Part shown: one piece after another, positions 24,755 to 32,752 of the stretch
How the letters are laid out: the number at the start of each line of letters is the position of its first letter
Position numbering within the stretch: the stretch's first letter is position 1
DNA from: Salipiger pallidus
GTDB taxonomy: Bacteria > Pseudomonadota > Alphaproteobacteria > Rhodobacterales > Rhodobacteraceae
Length of the DNA stretch: 64,000 nt
Direction: 5' to 3'
Assembly (NCBI RefSeq): GCF_014643635.1
Contig: NZ_BMJV01000006.1
Coordinates: 248,001-312,000 of the forward strand
The notes under the pieces: model-generated
What the model was told of the DNA's origin: nothing
The model's input: the letters and a program-made list of their open reading frames with translations, nothing else
Databases searched by the model: none
Position numbers and translations under genes: made by a program

Positions 24755-25012
24755 ATGAAGACACTTGCACTTGCCGCCATCGCTGCGGTCCTTGCCGGGC
24801 CGGTTCTGGCTGATGACCACGAGGTCAGCGAAGAGGCCAAGGCGACCATCGCCGAGATGATGACCGAGATGAAATGCGAGGTTGATCCGGACGACATCGA
24901 AATGACTGACGAAGGCGGATACGACCTCGACGACGTGATCTGTCAGGGGCAGGGCCAGTTCGACATCGAACTTGACGCGGAATTCCAAGAAGTGAACCGC
25001 CGCGCTGAGTGA
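24755..25012 (+). CDS. Small acidic exported PepSY-like protein
   Basis: 85 residues: signal peptide (KTLALAAIAAVLAGPVLA) and a mature protein of about 67 residues. The mature part is extremely acidic (DDHEVSEEAK, CEVDPDDIEMTDEGGYDLDD, IELDAEFQEV). The layout (aliphatic helix, acidic turn, GGYDLDDVICQGQGQFDIELDAEF) resembles a PepSY fold with a beta-hairpin ending in a DxExG-like position. GGGAGGAAAG precedes the start at 24755. Given the lanthanide-dependent XoxF nearby, a metal-binding (lanthanide buffer) role is an attractive inference; a PepSY-type lanthanide binder has been reported in a methylotroph. No EF-hand is present, so it is not lanmodulin. Confidence 0.72.
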   Translation: MKTLALAAIAAVLAGPVLADDHEVSEEAKATIAEMMTEMKCEVDPDDIEMTDEGGYDLDDVICQGQGQFDIELDAEFQEVNRRAE

Positions 25013-25060
25013 GCCAGCAGCGCCGCCACGGGAGAGGCGGCGCATCCTTGGGAGGGGACC

Positions 25061-26023
25061 ATGAAACGATTTCTGACCGCGCTTGCGGTAAGCGCCGTGG
25101 CCGCGACCGGCACCATGGCGCAGGATTTGCCGGTGATCCGGGCGGCGACGCTCAAGATCGGCACGGTGAATTGGGAGCTTCAGACCATCGTCGATCAGGG
25201 CTTTGACGAGGCCCACGGCTTCGAGCTGGAACTGCAGCCCTACGCTGACAACGGCGCCACGCGCATCGCGGTCGAGGGCGGCGAGGCGGACATGGCCGTG
25301 GCCGACTGGATCTGGGTCGCCCGCCAACGCGCGGCGGGCAAGGACTACACGGTCATCCCCTATTCCCGCGCCGTGGGTGGCGTGGTGGTGCCTGATGGGT
25401 CGGACGCGAAGACCCTCGCGGATCTCGAGGGCGGCAAGATCGGCATCGCGGGCGGGCCTCTGGACAAGTCATGGCTGATCCTGCGGGCCTACGCGGAGCA
25501 GGAGGAAGGCTTTGACCTCAAGGCCGGGACCGAACAGGTCTTCGGCGCGCCGCCACTGATCTTCAAATCCGCGCTGGGCGGGGATTACGCCGGCGCCATC
25601 AACTTCTGGCACTTCCTTGCCAAGATGAAGGCCGAAGGCATGCGCGAGCTGATCTCGGTTGAGACCGCCGCCACGGCGCTGGGCCTCGATCCGGACGTGC
25701 CGCTGCTGGGTTACTACTTCAAGGACAGCTTCCTCGCCGAACATGAGGGTCTCGCGCAGGCGTTTTTCGATGCCAGCCGCGACGCCAAGGAGCACCTGTC
25801 GGACCCTGCCGCATGGGAGGCGATCCGCCCGATGATGAACGCGGGCAGCGACGCTCAGTTCGATCAGCTCCGTACCGATTGGCTGGCGGGCGTGCCCGAA
25901 CGTGCCCCCGTGGACTCCGAGGCGGCAGGCAAGCTTCTGGCGCTGATGGGCGAACTTGGAGGCGAAGAGCTGGTGGGGCAGGCTTCGGTCGTCCCGGACG
26001 GCCTTTTCGCGTCGGTGGAATGA
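25061..26023 (+). CDS. ABC transporter substrate-binding protein, NitT/SsuA-type
   Basis: 320-residue periplasmic binding protein. Signal peptide to about residue 20. Sequence features: IRAATLKIGTVNWELQTI, GATRIAVEGGEADMAVADWIW, LADLEGGKIGIAGGPLDKSW. The fold is that of nitrate/sulfonate/taurine-type binding proteins, but no ligand residue pattern can be assigned. GGGAGGGG precedes the start. The stop overlaps the ATPase gene (ATGA), so they are a unit; a permease gene is missing beside them. Confidence 0.87.
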   Translation: MKRFLTALAVSAVAATGTMAQDLPVIRAATLKIGTVNWELQTIVDQGFDEAHGFELELQPYADNGATRIAVEGGEADMAVADWIWVARQRAAGKDYTVIPYSRAVGGVVVPDGSDAKTLADLEGGKIGIAGGPLDKSWLILRAYAEQEEGFDLKAGTEQVFGAPPLIFKSALGGDYAGAINFWHFLAKMKAEGMRELISVETAATALGLDPDVPLLGYYFKDSFLAEHEGLAQAFFDASRDAKEHLSDPAAWEAIRPMMNAGSDAQFDQLRTDWLAGVPERAPVDSEAAGKLLALMGELGGEELVGQASVVPDGLFASVE

Positions 26024-26688
26024 CCCACGGGAGTGTCTTCATCGGGCAGCCGGTGACGCCGGTGCGCCCCGCCGGGGACGGCGCCGCGGTGCAGGTGAAC
26101 ATCCTCGCCAAGCATTTCGGCCCCACGCAGGTGCTGCGCGACGTGCATTTCACCGTGGCGCGGGGGGAAACCGTGGCGCTTGTGGGGCCTTCGGGCATCG
26201 GCAAGTCCACGGTGCTGCGCATCGTTTCGGGGCTTGATACCCGGTTCGACGGCCATGTGCAGCGCCCCGGCACCATGGCGATGGTGTTTCAGGAACCGAC
26301 CCTCCTGCCGTGGCGCAGCGCCCGGCAGAACCTCACGCTCATTCATGACGGGCTGACTGAGGCGCAGGCCGACGCCGCACTGGACCGGGTCGGCCTTGGC
26401 GGGCGCGGCGATGCCTTCCCGCGCGCGCTCAGCCTTGGCCAGCAGCGCCGCCTTGCGCTGGCGCGGGCCTTTGCCGGGCGGCCCGAAATGCTGATCATGG
26501 ACGAGCCCTTCGTGTCGCTCGACCCGGAGCTTGCAGAGCAGATGCTGTCCCTCACCGAGGAACTCATCACCGAGGCCCGCCCGGCCACGATCTTCGTCAC
26601 CCATGCCAGAGCCGAGGCAGACCGCCTTGCCAGCCGGGTGCTCGATCTGCGCGGCACACCTGCCACGCTTTCCCCTCATCTCATCTGA
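26020..26688 (+). CDS. ABC transporter ATP-binding protein
   Basis: 222-residue cytoplasmic ATPase. Walker A GPSGIGKST, Q-loop MVFQEPTLLPW, a divergent signature ALSLGQQRRLALARA (SLGQQ rather than SGGQ), Walker B MLIMDEPFVSLD and H-loop FVTHARAEA. The start at 26020 was chosen from the ATGA overlap with the binding protein. It is short for the NitT/TauT class and has no companion permease between 22 and 27 kb; the permease of the minus-strand system at 29913 is the nearest candidate partner. Confidence 0.88.
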   Translation: MTHGSVFIGQPVTPVRPAGDGAAVQVNILAKHFGPTQVLRDVHFTVARGETVALVGPSGIGKSTVLRIVSGLDTRFDGHVQRPGTMAMVFQEPTLLPWRSARQNLTLIHDGLTEAQADAALDRVGLGGRGDAFPRALSLGQQRRLALARAFAGRPEMLIMDEPFVSLDPELAEQMLSLTEELITEARPATIFVTHARAEADRLASRVLDLRGTPATLSPHLI

Positions 26689-26700
26689 AAGGACATGCCC

Positions 26701-27129
26701 ATGAAATCCATCGCTCTTGCCGCCGCCCTGTCGCTTGCAGCTATCCCCGCCGCCGCCCATGAGTTCGGCTTCGCCGGGGTGCTGTCGAACACCAACAAGG
26801 GCGAGATGCCTGGCATCACCCTGTCGGTGGGCCAGCCGCTGGCGGACGGGCCGATCACGCTCAAGTCCGGGATGCTCTACGAGCTCGAGATCGAGGCGGA
26901 CGGCACCGGCGAGCTGGCGGTCGAGGGGCCGGGGTTTTTCCGGGCGATCTGGGTCAACGAGGTGGTGATCAACGGGCTGGAAATCCGGCCCTTCGGGCTT
27001 GAGAGCCTCGAGTTCGACGAGGAAGGCACCATGGAAATCGAGTTCCTCGCCATCAAGCCGGGACAGTACCACCTGAAAATCCCGGGCTCGACCGGGGAAA
27101 GCCAGCGGGTGGATATTACCATCCAGTAA
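26701..27129 (+). CDS. Small exported beta-rich protein with mature N-terminal His
   Basis: 142 residues: signal peptide (KSIALAAALSLAAIPAAA) with predicted cleavage before HEFGFAGVLS. The mature part looks like a single beta-sandwich, cupredoxin-like in strand pattern (MLYELEIEADGTGELAVEG, TMEIEFLAIKPGQYHLKIPG), without the classical Cys-His-Met copper site. The start at 26701 is preferred over ATG 26695 because AAAGGA (26688-26693) is correctly spaced only for the former. It follows the ABC ATPase by 12 bp, so probably the last gene of the 22.3-27.1 kb operon. Function unknown. Confidence 0.78.
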   Translation: MKSIALAAALSLAAIPAAAHEFGFAGVLSNTNKGEMPGITLSVGQPLADGPITLKSGMLYELEIEADGTGELAVEGPGFFRAIWVNEVVINGLEIRPFGLESLEFDEEGTMEIEFLAIKPGQYHLKIPGSTGESQRVDITIQ

Positions 27130-27231
27130 CGCGGGCTTTCGTCGCGACCTGTTGACGAACGCGGCGGCACGGGAAAGAACCGTGGCAACAGGGGCGGCCT
27201 TGCGGGCCGTCCTTCCCCGAAAGGAGAGCCC

Positions 27232-29523
27232 ATGAAGTTCCGCTTCCCCATCGTCATCATCGACGAGGATTTCCGCTCCGAGAATTCCTCGGGCCTTGGC
27301 ATTCGCGCCCTTGCCGGCGCGCTCGAATCCGAGGGCTTCGAGGTGCTGGGCGTCACCGGCTATGGTGACCTGTCGCAATTCGCCCAGCAGCAAAGCCGCG
27401 CTTCGGCCTTCGTGCTGTCCATCGACGACGAGGAATTCACCGCCGGCCCCGATCTGGACCCCGCGATCGAGAACCTGCGCCTGTTCATCGAGGAAGTGCG
27501 CTGGAAAAACTCCGAGGTGCCGATCTACCTCTACGGCGAGACCAAGACGTCGCGCCACATCCCCAACGACATCCTGCGCGAGCTGCATGGATTTATCCAC
27601 ATGTTCGAGGATACGCCCGAGTTCGTCGCCCGGCACATCATCCGCGAGGCCAAGGGCTATCTGGAGTCCATCCAGCCGCCGTTCTTCAAGGCGCTGCTGG
27701 ATTACGCCGAGGACGGATCCTATTCGTGGCACTGCCCGGGCCATTCGGGGGGCGTCGCCTTCCTGAAATCGCCCATCGGCCAGATGTACCACCAGTTCTA
27801 CGGCGAGAACATGCTGCGCGCCGACGTCTGCAACGCGGTCGAGGAACTGGGCCAGCTCTTGGACCACAATGGTGCTATCGGCGCGTCCGAGCGCAATGCC
27901 GCACGGATCTTCAACGCCGACCATTGTTTCTTTGTGACCAACGGCACGTCGACATCGAACAAGATGGTGTGGCATCACACCGTCGCGCCGGGAGATGTTG
28001 TGGTCGTGGACCGCAACTGCCACAAGTCGATCCTGCATTCGATCATCATGACCGGCGCCATTCCGGTATTCCTCAAGCCCACCCGTAACCATTGGGGCAT
28101 CATCGGCCCGATCCAACGCTCCGAGTTCGAGCCCGAGGCCATCAAGGCCAAGATCCGCGCCAACCCGCTGCTTCAGGATTACGATGCGGACAAGGTGCAG
28201 CCGCGCATCATGACGCTGACCCAGTCGACCTATGACGGGGTTCTCTACAACACCGAAGAGATCAAGTCGCTGCTCGATGGATGGATCGAGAACCTGCATT
28301 TCGACGAGGCGTGGCTGCCCCACGCGGCCTTCCATTCCTTCTACGGCCAGTACCATTCCATGGGCCGCAAGCGGGGCCGCACCAAGAAGTCGGTGACCTA
28401 TGCCACCCAGTCGGTGCACAAGCTTCTGGCGGGCATTTCGCAGGCGAGCCATGTCCTTGTGCAGGATGCCGAGGAGGTGCCGCTGGACCGGCATCTCTTC
28501 AACGAGAGCTACCTGATGCACACCTCCACCTCGCCGCAGTATTCGATCATCGCGTCGTGCGACGTGGCGGCGGCGATGATGGAGCCGCCGGGCGGTACCG
28601 CGCTGGTCGAGGAGAGCATCGTCGAAAGCCTTGAGTTCCGGCGCGCCATGGCGAAGGTCGAAGAGGAATACGGCGACGACTGGTGGTTCCAGGTCTGGGG
28701 CCCCGAGGATTTCGACCATAATCAGGATGGCATGGGCCGCACCCGCGACTGGGTGCTCAAGCGCACCGATGCGGAAGGGGTCGAACCCACCGGGTCGGAC
28801 AGCTGGCACGGCTTCGGCGACATGGCGCCGGGGTTCAACATGCTCGACCCGATCAAGGCGACGATCATCACGCCGGGCCTGAACCTCGACGGACGGTTCG
28901 AGGACTGGGGCATCCCCGCGTCGATCGTGTCGAAGTACCTTGCCGAGCATGGCGTGGTGGTCGAGAAGACGGGGCTTTATTCCTTCTTCATCATGTTCAC
29001 CATCGGCATCACCAAGGGCCGCTGGAACACGCTTCTGACGGCGCTGCAGCAATTCAAGGACGATTTCGCCCGCAACCAGCCGCTGTGGCGGGTGATGCCC
29101 GAGTTCTGCAAGACTCAGCCCCGGTACGAAAGCATGGGGCTGCGTGATCTGTGCGATCACGTTCACGCCCAGTATGCCAAGTACGACGTGGCGGTGTTGT
29201 CGACCGAGATGTACCTGTCGGACCTGACGCCCGCGATGAAGCCCGCCGACGCCTTCGCGCATATCGCGCGCCGGACCACCGAACGGGTCAGCATCGACGA
29301 TCTCGAGGGTCGTATCACCACATCACTGGTGACGCCGTACCCGCCGGGTATCCCGCTGCTGATCCCGGGTGAGGTGTTCAATCGCAAGATCGTGGAGTAC
29401 CTCAAGTTCAACCGTGAATTCGCCCGCGAATGCCCCGGCTTCGAGACCGATATTCACGGGCTGGTGCAGGAGAAGGGGCCGGACGGCAAGATGGAGTATT
29501 TCGCCGACTGCGTGGCCGATTAA
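27232..29523 (+). CDS. Orn/Lys/Arg decarboxylase (PLP fold type I)
   Basis: 763-residue basic amino acid decarboxylase of the large inducible class. The N-terminal receiver-like wing domain (FPIVIIDEDFRSENSSG) is followed by the PLP core: WHCPGHSGGVAF, FFVTNGTSTSNKMVWHH, HFDEAW and the PLP lysine in SVHKLLAGISQASH. The C-terminal domain has LVTPYPPGIPLLIPGE. Length matches AdiA/LdcI/SpeF relatives. Substrate cannot be settled from the visible motifs; lysine, arginine or ornithine are all possible, giving a polyamine and acid-resistance function. GGAGAG precedes the start. It stands alone after the C1 block. Confidence 0.92.
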   Translation: MKFRFPIVIIDEDFRSENSSGLGIRALAGALESEGFEVLGVTGYGDLSQFAQQQSRASAFVLSIDDEEFTAGPDLDPAIENLRLFIEEVRWKNSEVPIYLYGETKTSRHIPNDILRELHGFIHMFEDTPEFVARHIIREAKGYLESIQPPFFKALLDYAEDGSYSWHCPGHSGGVAFLKSPIGQMYHQFYGENMLRADVCNAVEELGQLLDHNGAIGASERNAARIFNADHCFFVTNGTSTSNKMVWHHTVAPGDVVVVDRNCHKSILHSIIMTGAIPVFLKPTRNHWGIIGPIQRSEFEPEAIKAKIRANPLLQDYDADKVQPRIMTLTQSTYDGVLYNTEEIKSLLDGWIENLHFDEAWLPHAAFHSFYGQYHSMGRKRGRTKKSVTYATQSVHKLLAGISQASHVLVQDAEEVPLDRHLFNESYLMHTSTSPQYSIIASCDVAAAMMEPPGGTALVEESIVESLEFRRAMAKVEEEYGDDWWFQVWGPEDFDHNQDGMGRTRDWVLKRTDAEGVEPTGSDSWHGFGDMAPGFNMLDPIKATIITPGLNLDGRFEDWGIPASIVSKYLAEHGVVVEKTGLYSFFIMFTIGITKGRWNTLLTALQQFKDDFARNQPLWRVMPEFCKTQPRYESMGLRDLCDHVHAQYAKYDVAVLSTEMYLSDLTPAMKPADAFAHIARRTTERVSIDDLEGRITTSLVTPYPPGIPLLIPGEVFNRKIVEYLKFNREFARECPGFETDIHGLVQEKGPDGKMEYFADCVAD

Positions 29524-29860
29524 GCGGTTTCTGGTGGGCAGGGGTTAGAGCTCTGCCCACGCTGGCAGTCGTTCGTGCATGGCGGTAGTTTCTGGTCTGA
29601 CTTGCCCCTCTCAGGCGTAATCTTGCACGATTTTCGTCAGCTGCTGATCGGTCCTTTCCCTACCCGCGCGGAAACAAGGCGAAGCCGCCGCGCATCGCCG
29701 GCCCGCCCCCTGGGCTGGCGTTTTGGCTGATCTGGGTGAAATCTGTTTAGGTCTTCCGGACGTGGCCGGGATAAATCGAGAGGCTCGAACGCCGCATCGC
29801 CATCCCGCGGACCGGCGATGCGCGGCTACCGCTGGATCATGCAGGCCAGCGTTCAGGCAA
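29524..29860. other. Intergenic stretch without recognised content
   Basis: About 340 bp between the decarboxylase and the shared terminator. Both strands hold only short open frames without family resemblance. No promoter for the decarboxylase side is expected, since both flanking genes end here. Confidence 0.5.
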
Positions 29861-29894
29861 GAAGAAGCGCCGCCCACTGGGGCGGCGCTTCTTC
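29861..29894 (-). terminator. Strong bidirectional terminator
   Basis: A 15-bp perfect stem (GAAGAAGCGCCGCCC/GGGCGGCGCTTCTTC) with loop ACTG, followed by U-rich sequence on either strand. It lies 18 bp after the end of the minus-strand ABC operon. Confidence 0.85.
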
Positions 29895-29912
29895 TTTGAA
29901 CTTGGGACAGGC

Positions 29913-30677
29913 TCAGCCTCCGGGGCGCTCGGCCCATCCGGCAAAGATCTTCTCGAGCGCGACCACCGCGTAATAGAGAATGATCCCCAGCACAGCCAAG
30001 GCGATCAGCACCGCGAACATCAGCGGGTAGTTGCTGTTGGTCTGGCCCGACAGGAACAGCGCCCCGAGGCCCCGCCCGTGGGGCGAGATGATCTCCACGA
30101 GGTTGGTCCCGATGAAGGCCAGCGTCACCGAAACCTTCAGTGCGCCGAAGAACTCCGGCAGGGTCTTAGGCAGTGCGATCTTGCGGAAGATCGTCACCTT
30201 CGACGCCCCGAGCGAGCGCAGGATGTCGCGGTATTCCGGCTCGAGCGTCGACAGCCCGATCCCGACGGACACCGCGATGGGGAAGAACGAGATCAGGAAG
30301 GCCATCATCACGGTGTTGAAATCGTGCTGCCCGATGAAGAGCAGTGCCAGCACCGGCACCAGCGTCGCCTTGGGCACCGCGTTGAAGCCCACGAGCAGAG
30401 GGTAAAGCCCATCCCGCGCGATCCGCGAAAAGCCCATGATCATGCCAAGGCCCGTGCCCGCGACAACCGCAAGCGTGAGGCCGGCCACCGTGCGCCACAG
30501 GGTTTGCCAGCTGCCCGTCAGGAACAGCTCCCAAAACCGCGAATATGCCGCCGGCAGGTCCGAGGGCGAGGCCATGACATAGTCGGGCCAGCCGTTGACC
30601 CAGACCAGCGCCTCCCACAGGGCAACGAAGATGAGGATCGCCGCGATGGGCACGGCGACTTTCTGAAACCGCTCCAT
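29913..30677 (-). CDS. ABC transporter permease, NitT/TauT type
   Basis: 254-residue inner-membrane permease with about six hydrophobic segments (VAVPIAAILIFVALWEALVW, AGLTLAVVAGTGLGMIMGF, FNTVMMAFLISFFPIAVSVG). The BPD cytoplasmic loop reads EYRDILRSLGASKVTIFRKIALPKTLPEF, in pieces EYRDILRSLGAS and KIALPKTLPEFF. Its start shares one base with the ATPase stop, so the two are coupled. Substrate unknown. Confidence 0.92.
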   Translation of the reverse strand: MERFQKVAVPIAAILIFVALWEALVWVNGWPDYVMASPSDLPAAYSRFWELFLTGSWQTLWRTVAGLTLAVVAGTGLGMIMGFSRIARDGLYPLLVGFNAVPKATLVPVLALLFIGQHDFNTVMMAFLISFFPIAVSVGIGLSTLEPEYRDILRSLGASKVTIFRKIALPKTLPEFFGALKVSVTLAFIGTNLVEIISPHGRGLGALFLSGQTNSNYPLMFAVLIALAVLGIILYYAVVALEKIFAGWAERPGG

Positions 30678-31477
30678 CAGTGCACCTCCGGTCCGGGCTG
30701 GCGCCCCTGGGCGATCTGGATCTGCTCGCGCAAGGTGGCCAGCATCTGCGCCGCTTCGGGCGTATAAAGCCCGTCGAGCTTGCGCAGACCCTCGCCGGGA
30801 TAGTCCACGTTCATCACGTATTGCGTCGTCGCCGGGCGTCCCGACAGTACGAACACCTGATCCCCGAGGTACACGCTTTCGCGCAGGTCATGGGTGATGA
30901 GCACGGCGGTGAAGGGCTCTTTGGCGCGCAGTTCGTGCATGGTCTGCCACAGATCCTCGCGGGTGAAGGCATCGAGCGCGCCGAACGGCTCGTCCATGAT
31001 GAGCACGTCAGGCTTGTGCACGATAGCCCGGCACAGAGAGGCGCGCTGGCGCATCCCGCCCGAGAGCTCGGAGGGGCGCTTGTCCTCGAATCCAGACAGG
31101 CCGACGAGGGCCAGCAGCTCTTCGGCACGGGCCACGCGGTCCTTCCTGGGCATCGACGGTGCGACGATTTCCAGAGGCAGGATGACGTTCTGCAGGATCG
31201 TCCGCCATTCGAGCATCACGGGGTTCTGGAACGCCATGCCCACGGTTTTGCGCGGCGAGGTCACACGCTTGCCATGCAACCAGACTTCGCCGCTGTCGGG
31301 CTTCATCAGGCCCGCGACCAGCCGCGTGAGAGTGGACTTGCCACAGCCGGAAGGGCCGACCACGGCGGCGAATTCGCCCTCGGGGACGTTGATGTTGAGA
31401 TCGTCCAGAACGGGCAGGGGGCCGTTCGGGGTGCGATAGGCGTGAGTCACGCCTTTGATTTGAATGAGATCGGTCAT
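30677..31477 (-). CDS. ABC transporter ATP-binding protein, NitT/TauT type
   Basis: 266 residues. Walker A VGPSGCGKST, Q-loop MAFQNPVMLEW, signature ELSGGMRQRASL, Walker B VLIMDEPFGALD, H-loop LITHDLRESVYL; all motifs are canonical, unlike the ATPase at 26020. It is coupled to the permease and preceded by the binding protein, making a complete three-gene importer. Confidence 0.94.
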   Translation of the reverse strand: MTDLIQIKGVTHAYRTPNGPLPVLDDLNINVPEGEFAAVVGPSGCGKSTLTRLVAGLMKPDSGEVWLHGKRVTSPRKTVGMAFQNPVMLEWRTILQNVILPLEIVAPSMPRKDRVARAEELLALVGLSGFEDKRPSELSGGMRQRASLCRAIVHKPDVLIMDEPFGALDAFTREDLWQTMHELRAKEPFTAVLITHDLRESVYLGDQVFVLSGRPATTQYVMNVDYPGEGLRKLDGLYTPEAAQMLATLREQIQIAQGRQPGPEVH

Positions 31478-31525
31478 GTCAGGCAGGCCCCGGCCCGCGC
31501 GGATGCGGGGCCGGGGCGGGGCCGC

Positions 31526-32536
31526 TTACTTCAGCATGCGCGCGTCGGCGTCAGGCAGGTATTCGCTGCTGAAATAAAGCGACGCATCAGGCTCGTTCTG
31601 GAACTCGTAGACGGATTTCGTCTGCTCGATCGCGGCGGTCATGCGGTCGTCGTCAATCCCGCCAAGTCCGTTCTCGGCAACGAAATCGGTGTAGACGTTG
31701 TCGTCGATCGCCATCTGCAGGCGCTCTTTCTCAAGCTCTGCATTGGCGGCGGGGTTGCGTTCAATCAGCGCCTCGATGGCGGCCTCGGGGTCTTCCATCG
31801 CGGCCTTCCAGCCACCGGCAATGGCTGTAAGGAAACCGGTCACCGCCTCGGGGTTCTCGCCGGCGAAGTCGGTGTTGACGATAATCGCGTTGCCGTAAAG
31901 CTCCACGCCGTGATCGGCCATCAGGAGGACGCTGATGTCATCCTCTTCCACGCCCAGCCGCTTGAGGTTAAGCGTCGACGAGAACGAGAAGCCGGTCACC
32001 GATGCCACCTGACCTTCTGCCAGCATCGGCTCGCGGGTGGGGAAGCCCACCGGCTCGACGGTGATGTCTTCCATGCTGAGGTCGTTCTCTGCGGCGAAGA
32101 TCGGGAACTGCGCCCATGCGCCATCGGGCGGCGGCGCGCCCAGCACCTTGCCTGCGAGATCGGCAGGGGTTTCCACGCCCAGCGACTTGCGACCCACCAC
32201 GGCGAAGGGCGGCTTGTCGTAGATCATCATGATCGCGGTCACCGGTGCGCCGGGGTTCTGGTCGAGGAACCGCATCAGGCTGTTGATGTCGGCAAACCCG
32301 ACGGGGTAGGCGCCGGTTGCCACCTTCGGGATGGCATCGAGCGAGCCCGCACCTTCCGAGATCTCGACGGTCAGCTCCTGGTCGGCGAAGAGGCCATTAT
32401 CGAGCGCGAGGAAATAGGGGGCTGCGGGGCCTTCGAATTTCCAGTCGAGCGCGAAGGGCATGTCGGTTTGTGCATGAGCGGTGCCGGCGACGGTGCAGGC
32501 TGCGGCAAACGCCGTGGCGATGAAACGTTGGTACAA
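31526..32536 (-). CDS. ABC transporter substrate-binding protein, NMT1/THI5-like
   Basis: 336-residue periplasmic binding protein: signal peptide to about residue 22 (AFAAACTVAGTAHAQ), then ALDWKFEGPAAPYFLALDNG, AIPKVATGAYPVGFADINS and SVYEFQNEPDASLYFSSEYL. The start is a TTG (32534-32536) with GGAGG six bases upstream; the next in-frame ATG would remove the signal peptide, so TTG is favoured. The ligand is unknown. First gene of the minus-strand importer operon, divergent from the P450 gene. Confidence 0.88.
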   Translation of the reverse strand: MYQRFIATAFAAACTVAGTAHAQTDMPFALDWKFEGPAAPYFLALDNGLFADQELTVEISEGAGSLDAIPKVATGAYPVGFADINSLMRFLDQNPGAPVTAIMMIYDKPPFAVVGRKSLGVETPADLAGKVLGAPPPDGAWAQFPIFAAENDLSMEDITVEPVGFPTREPMLAEGQVASVTGFSFSSTLNLKRLGVEEDDISVLLMADHGVELYGNAIIVNTDFAGENPEAVTGFLTAIAGGWKAAMEDPEAAIEALIERNPAANAELEKERLQMAIDDNVYTDFVAENGLGGIDDDRMTAAIEQTKSVYEFQNEPDASLYFSSEYLPDADARMLK

Positions 32537-32752
32537 GGGGTGCCTCCGATAACGTGACCCGGCGGGACCCTGCGGTCCCGGATTGTTGGTGCTGAGGTCC
32601 TCGGGTCGTTGCCCGGCCTCACGCGCGGCTGGCCGTCAGCCTGCCCGCACACGGGACATGCTGCGCGAAAAACAAGCAGGAGCGCAACGGTGCATCACTT
32701 GATTGGACGTAGCGGAGCGATAGATTTTCAGGCAACCGACCAAGGAATAATC

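Noticed and set aside
24755-25012. Lanmodulin or EF-hand calcium protein
   Set aside because: The acidic stretch does not have EF-hand spacing (no DxDxDG loop), so only a PepSY-like assignment is offered.
25864-29262. 1132-codon open frame on the minus strand across four genes
   Set aside because: It runs antisense to clearly identified genes (binding protein, ATPase, decarboxylase); long antisense frames are common in high-GC DNA, and its translation has no recognisable domain.
29611-29937. 108-codon minus-strand open frame after the decarboxylase
   Set aside because: It reads through the strong terminator at 29861-29894 and into the permease gene; not credible as a gene.
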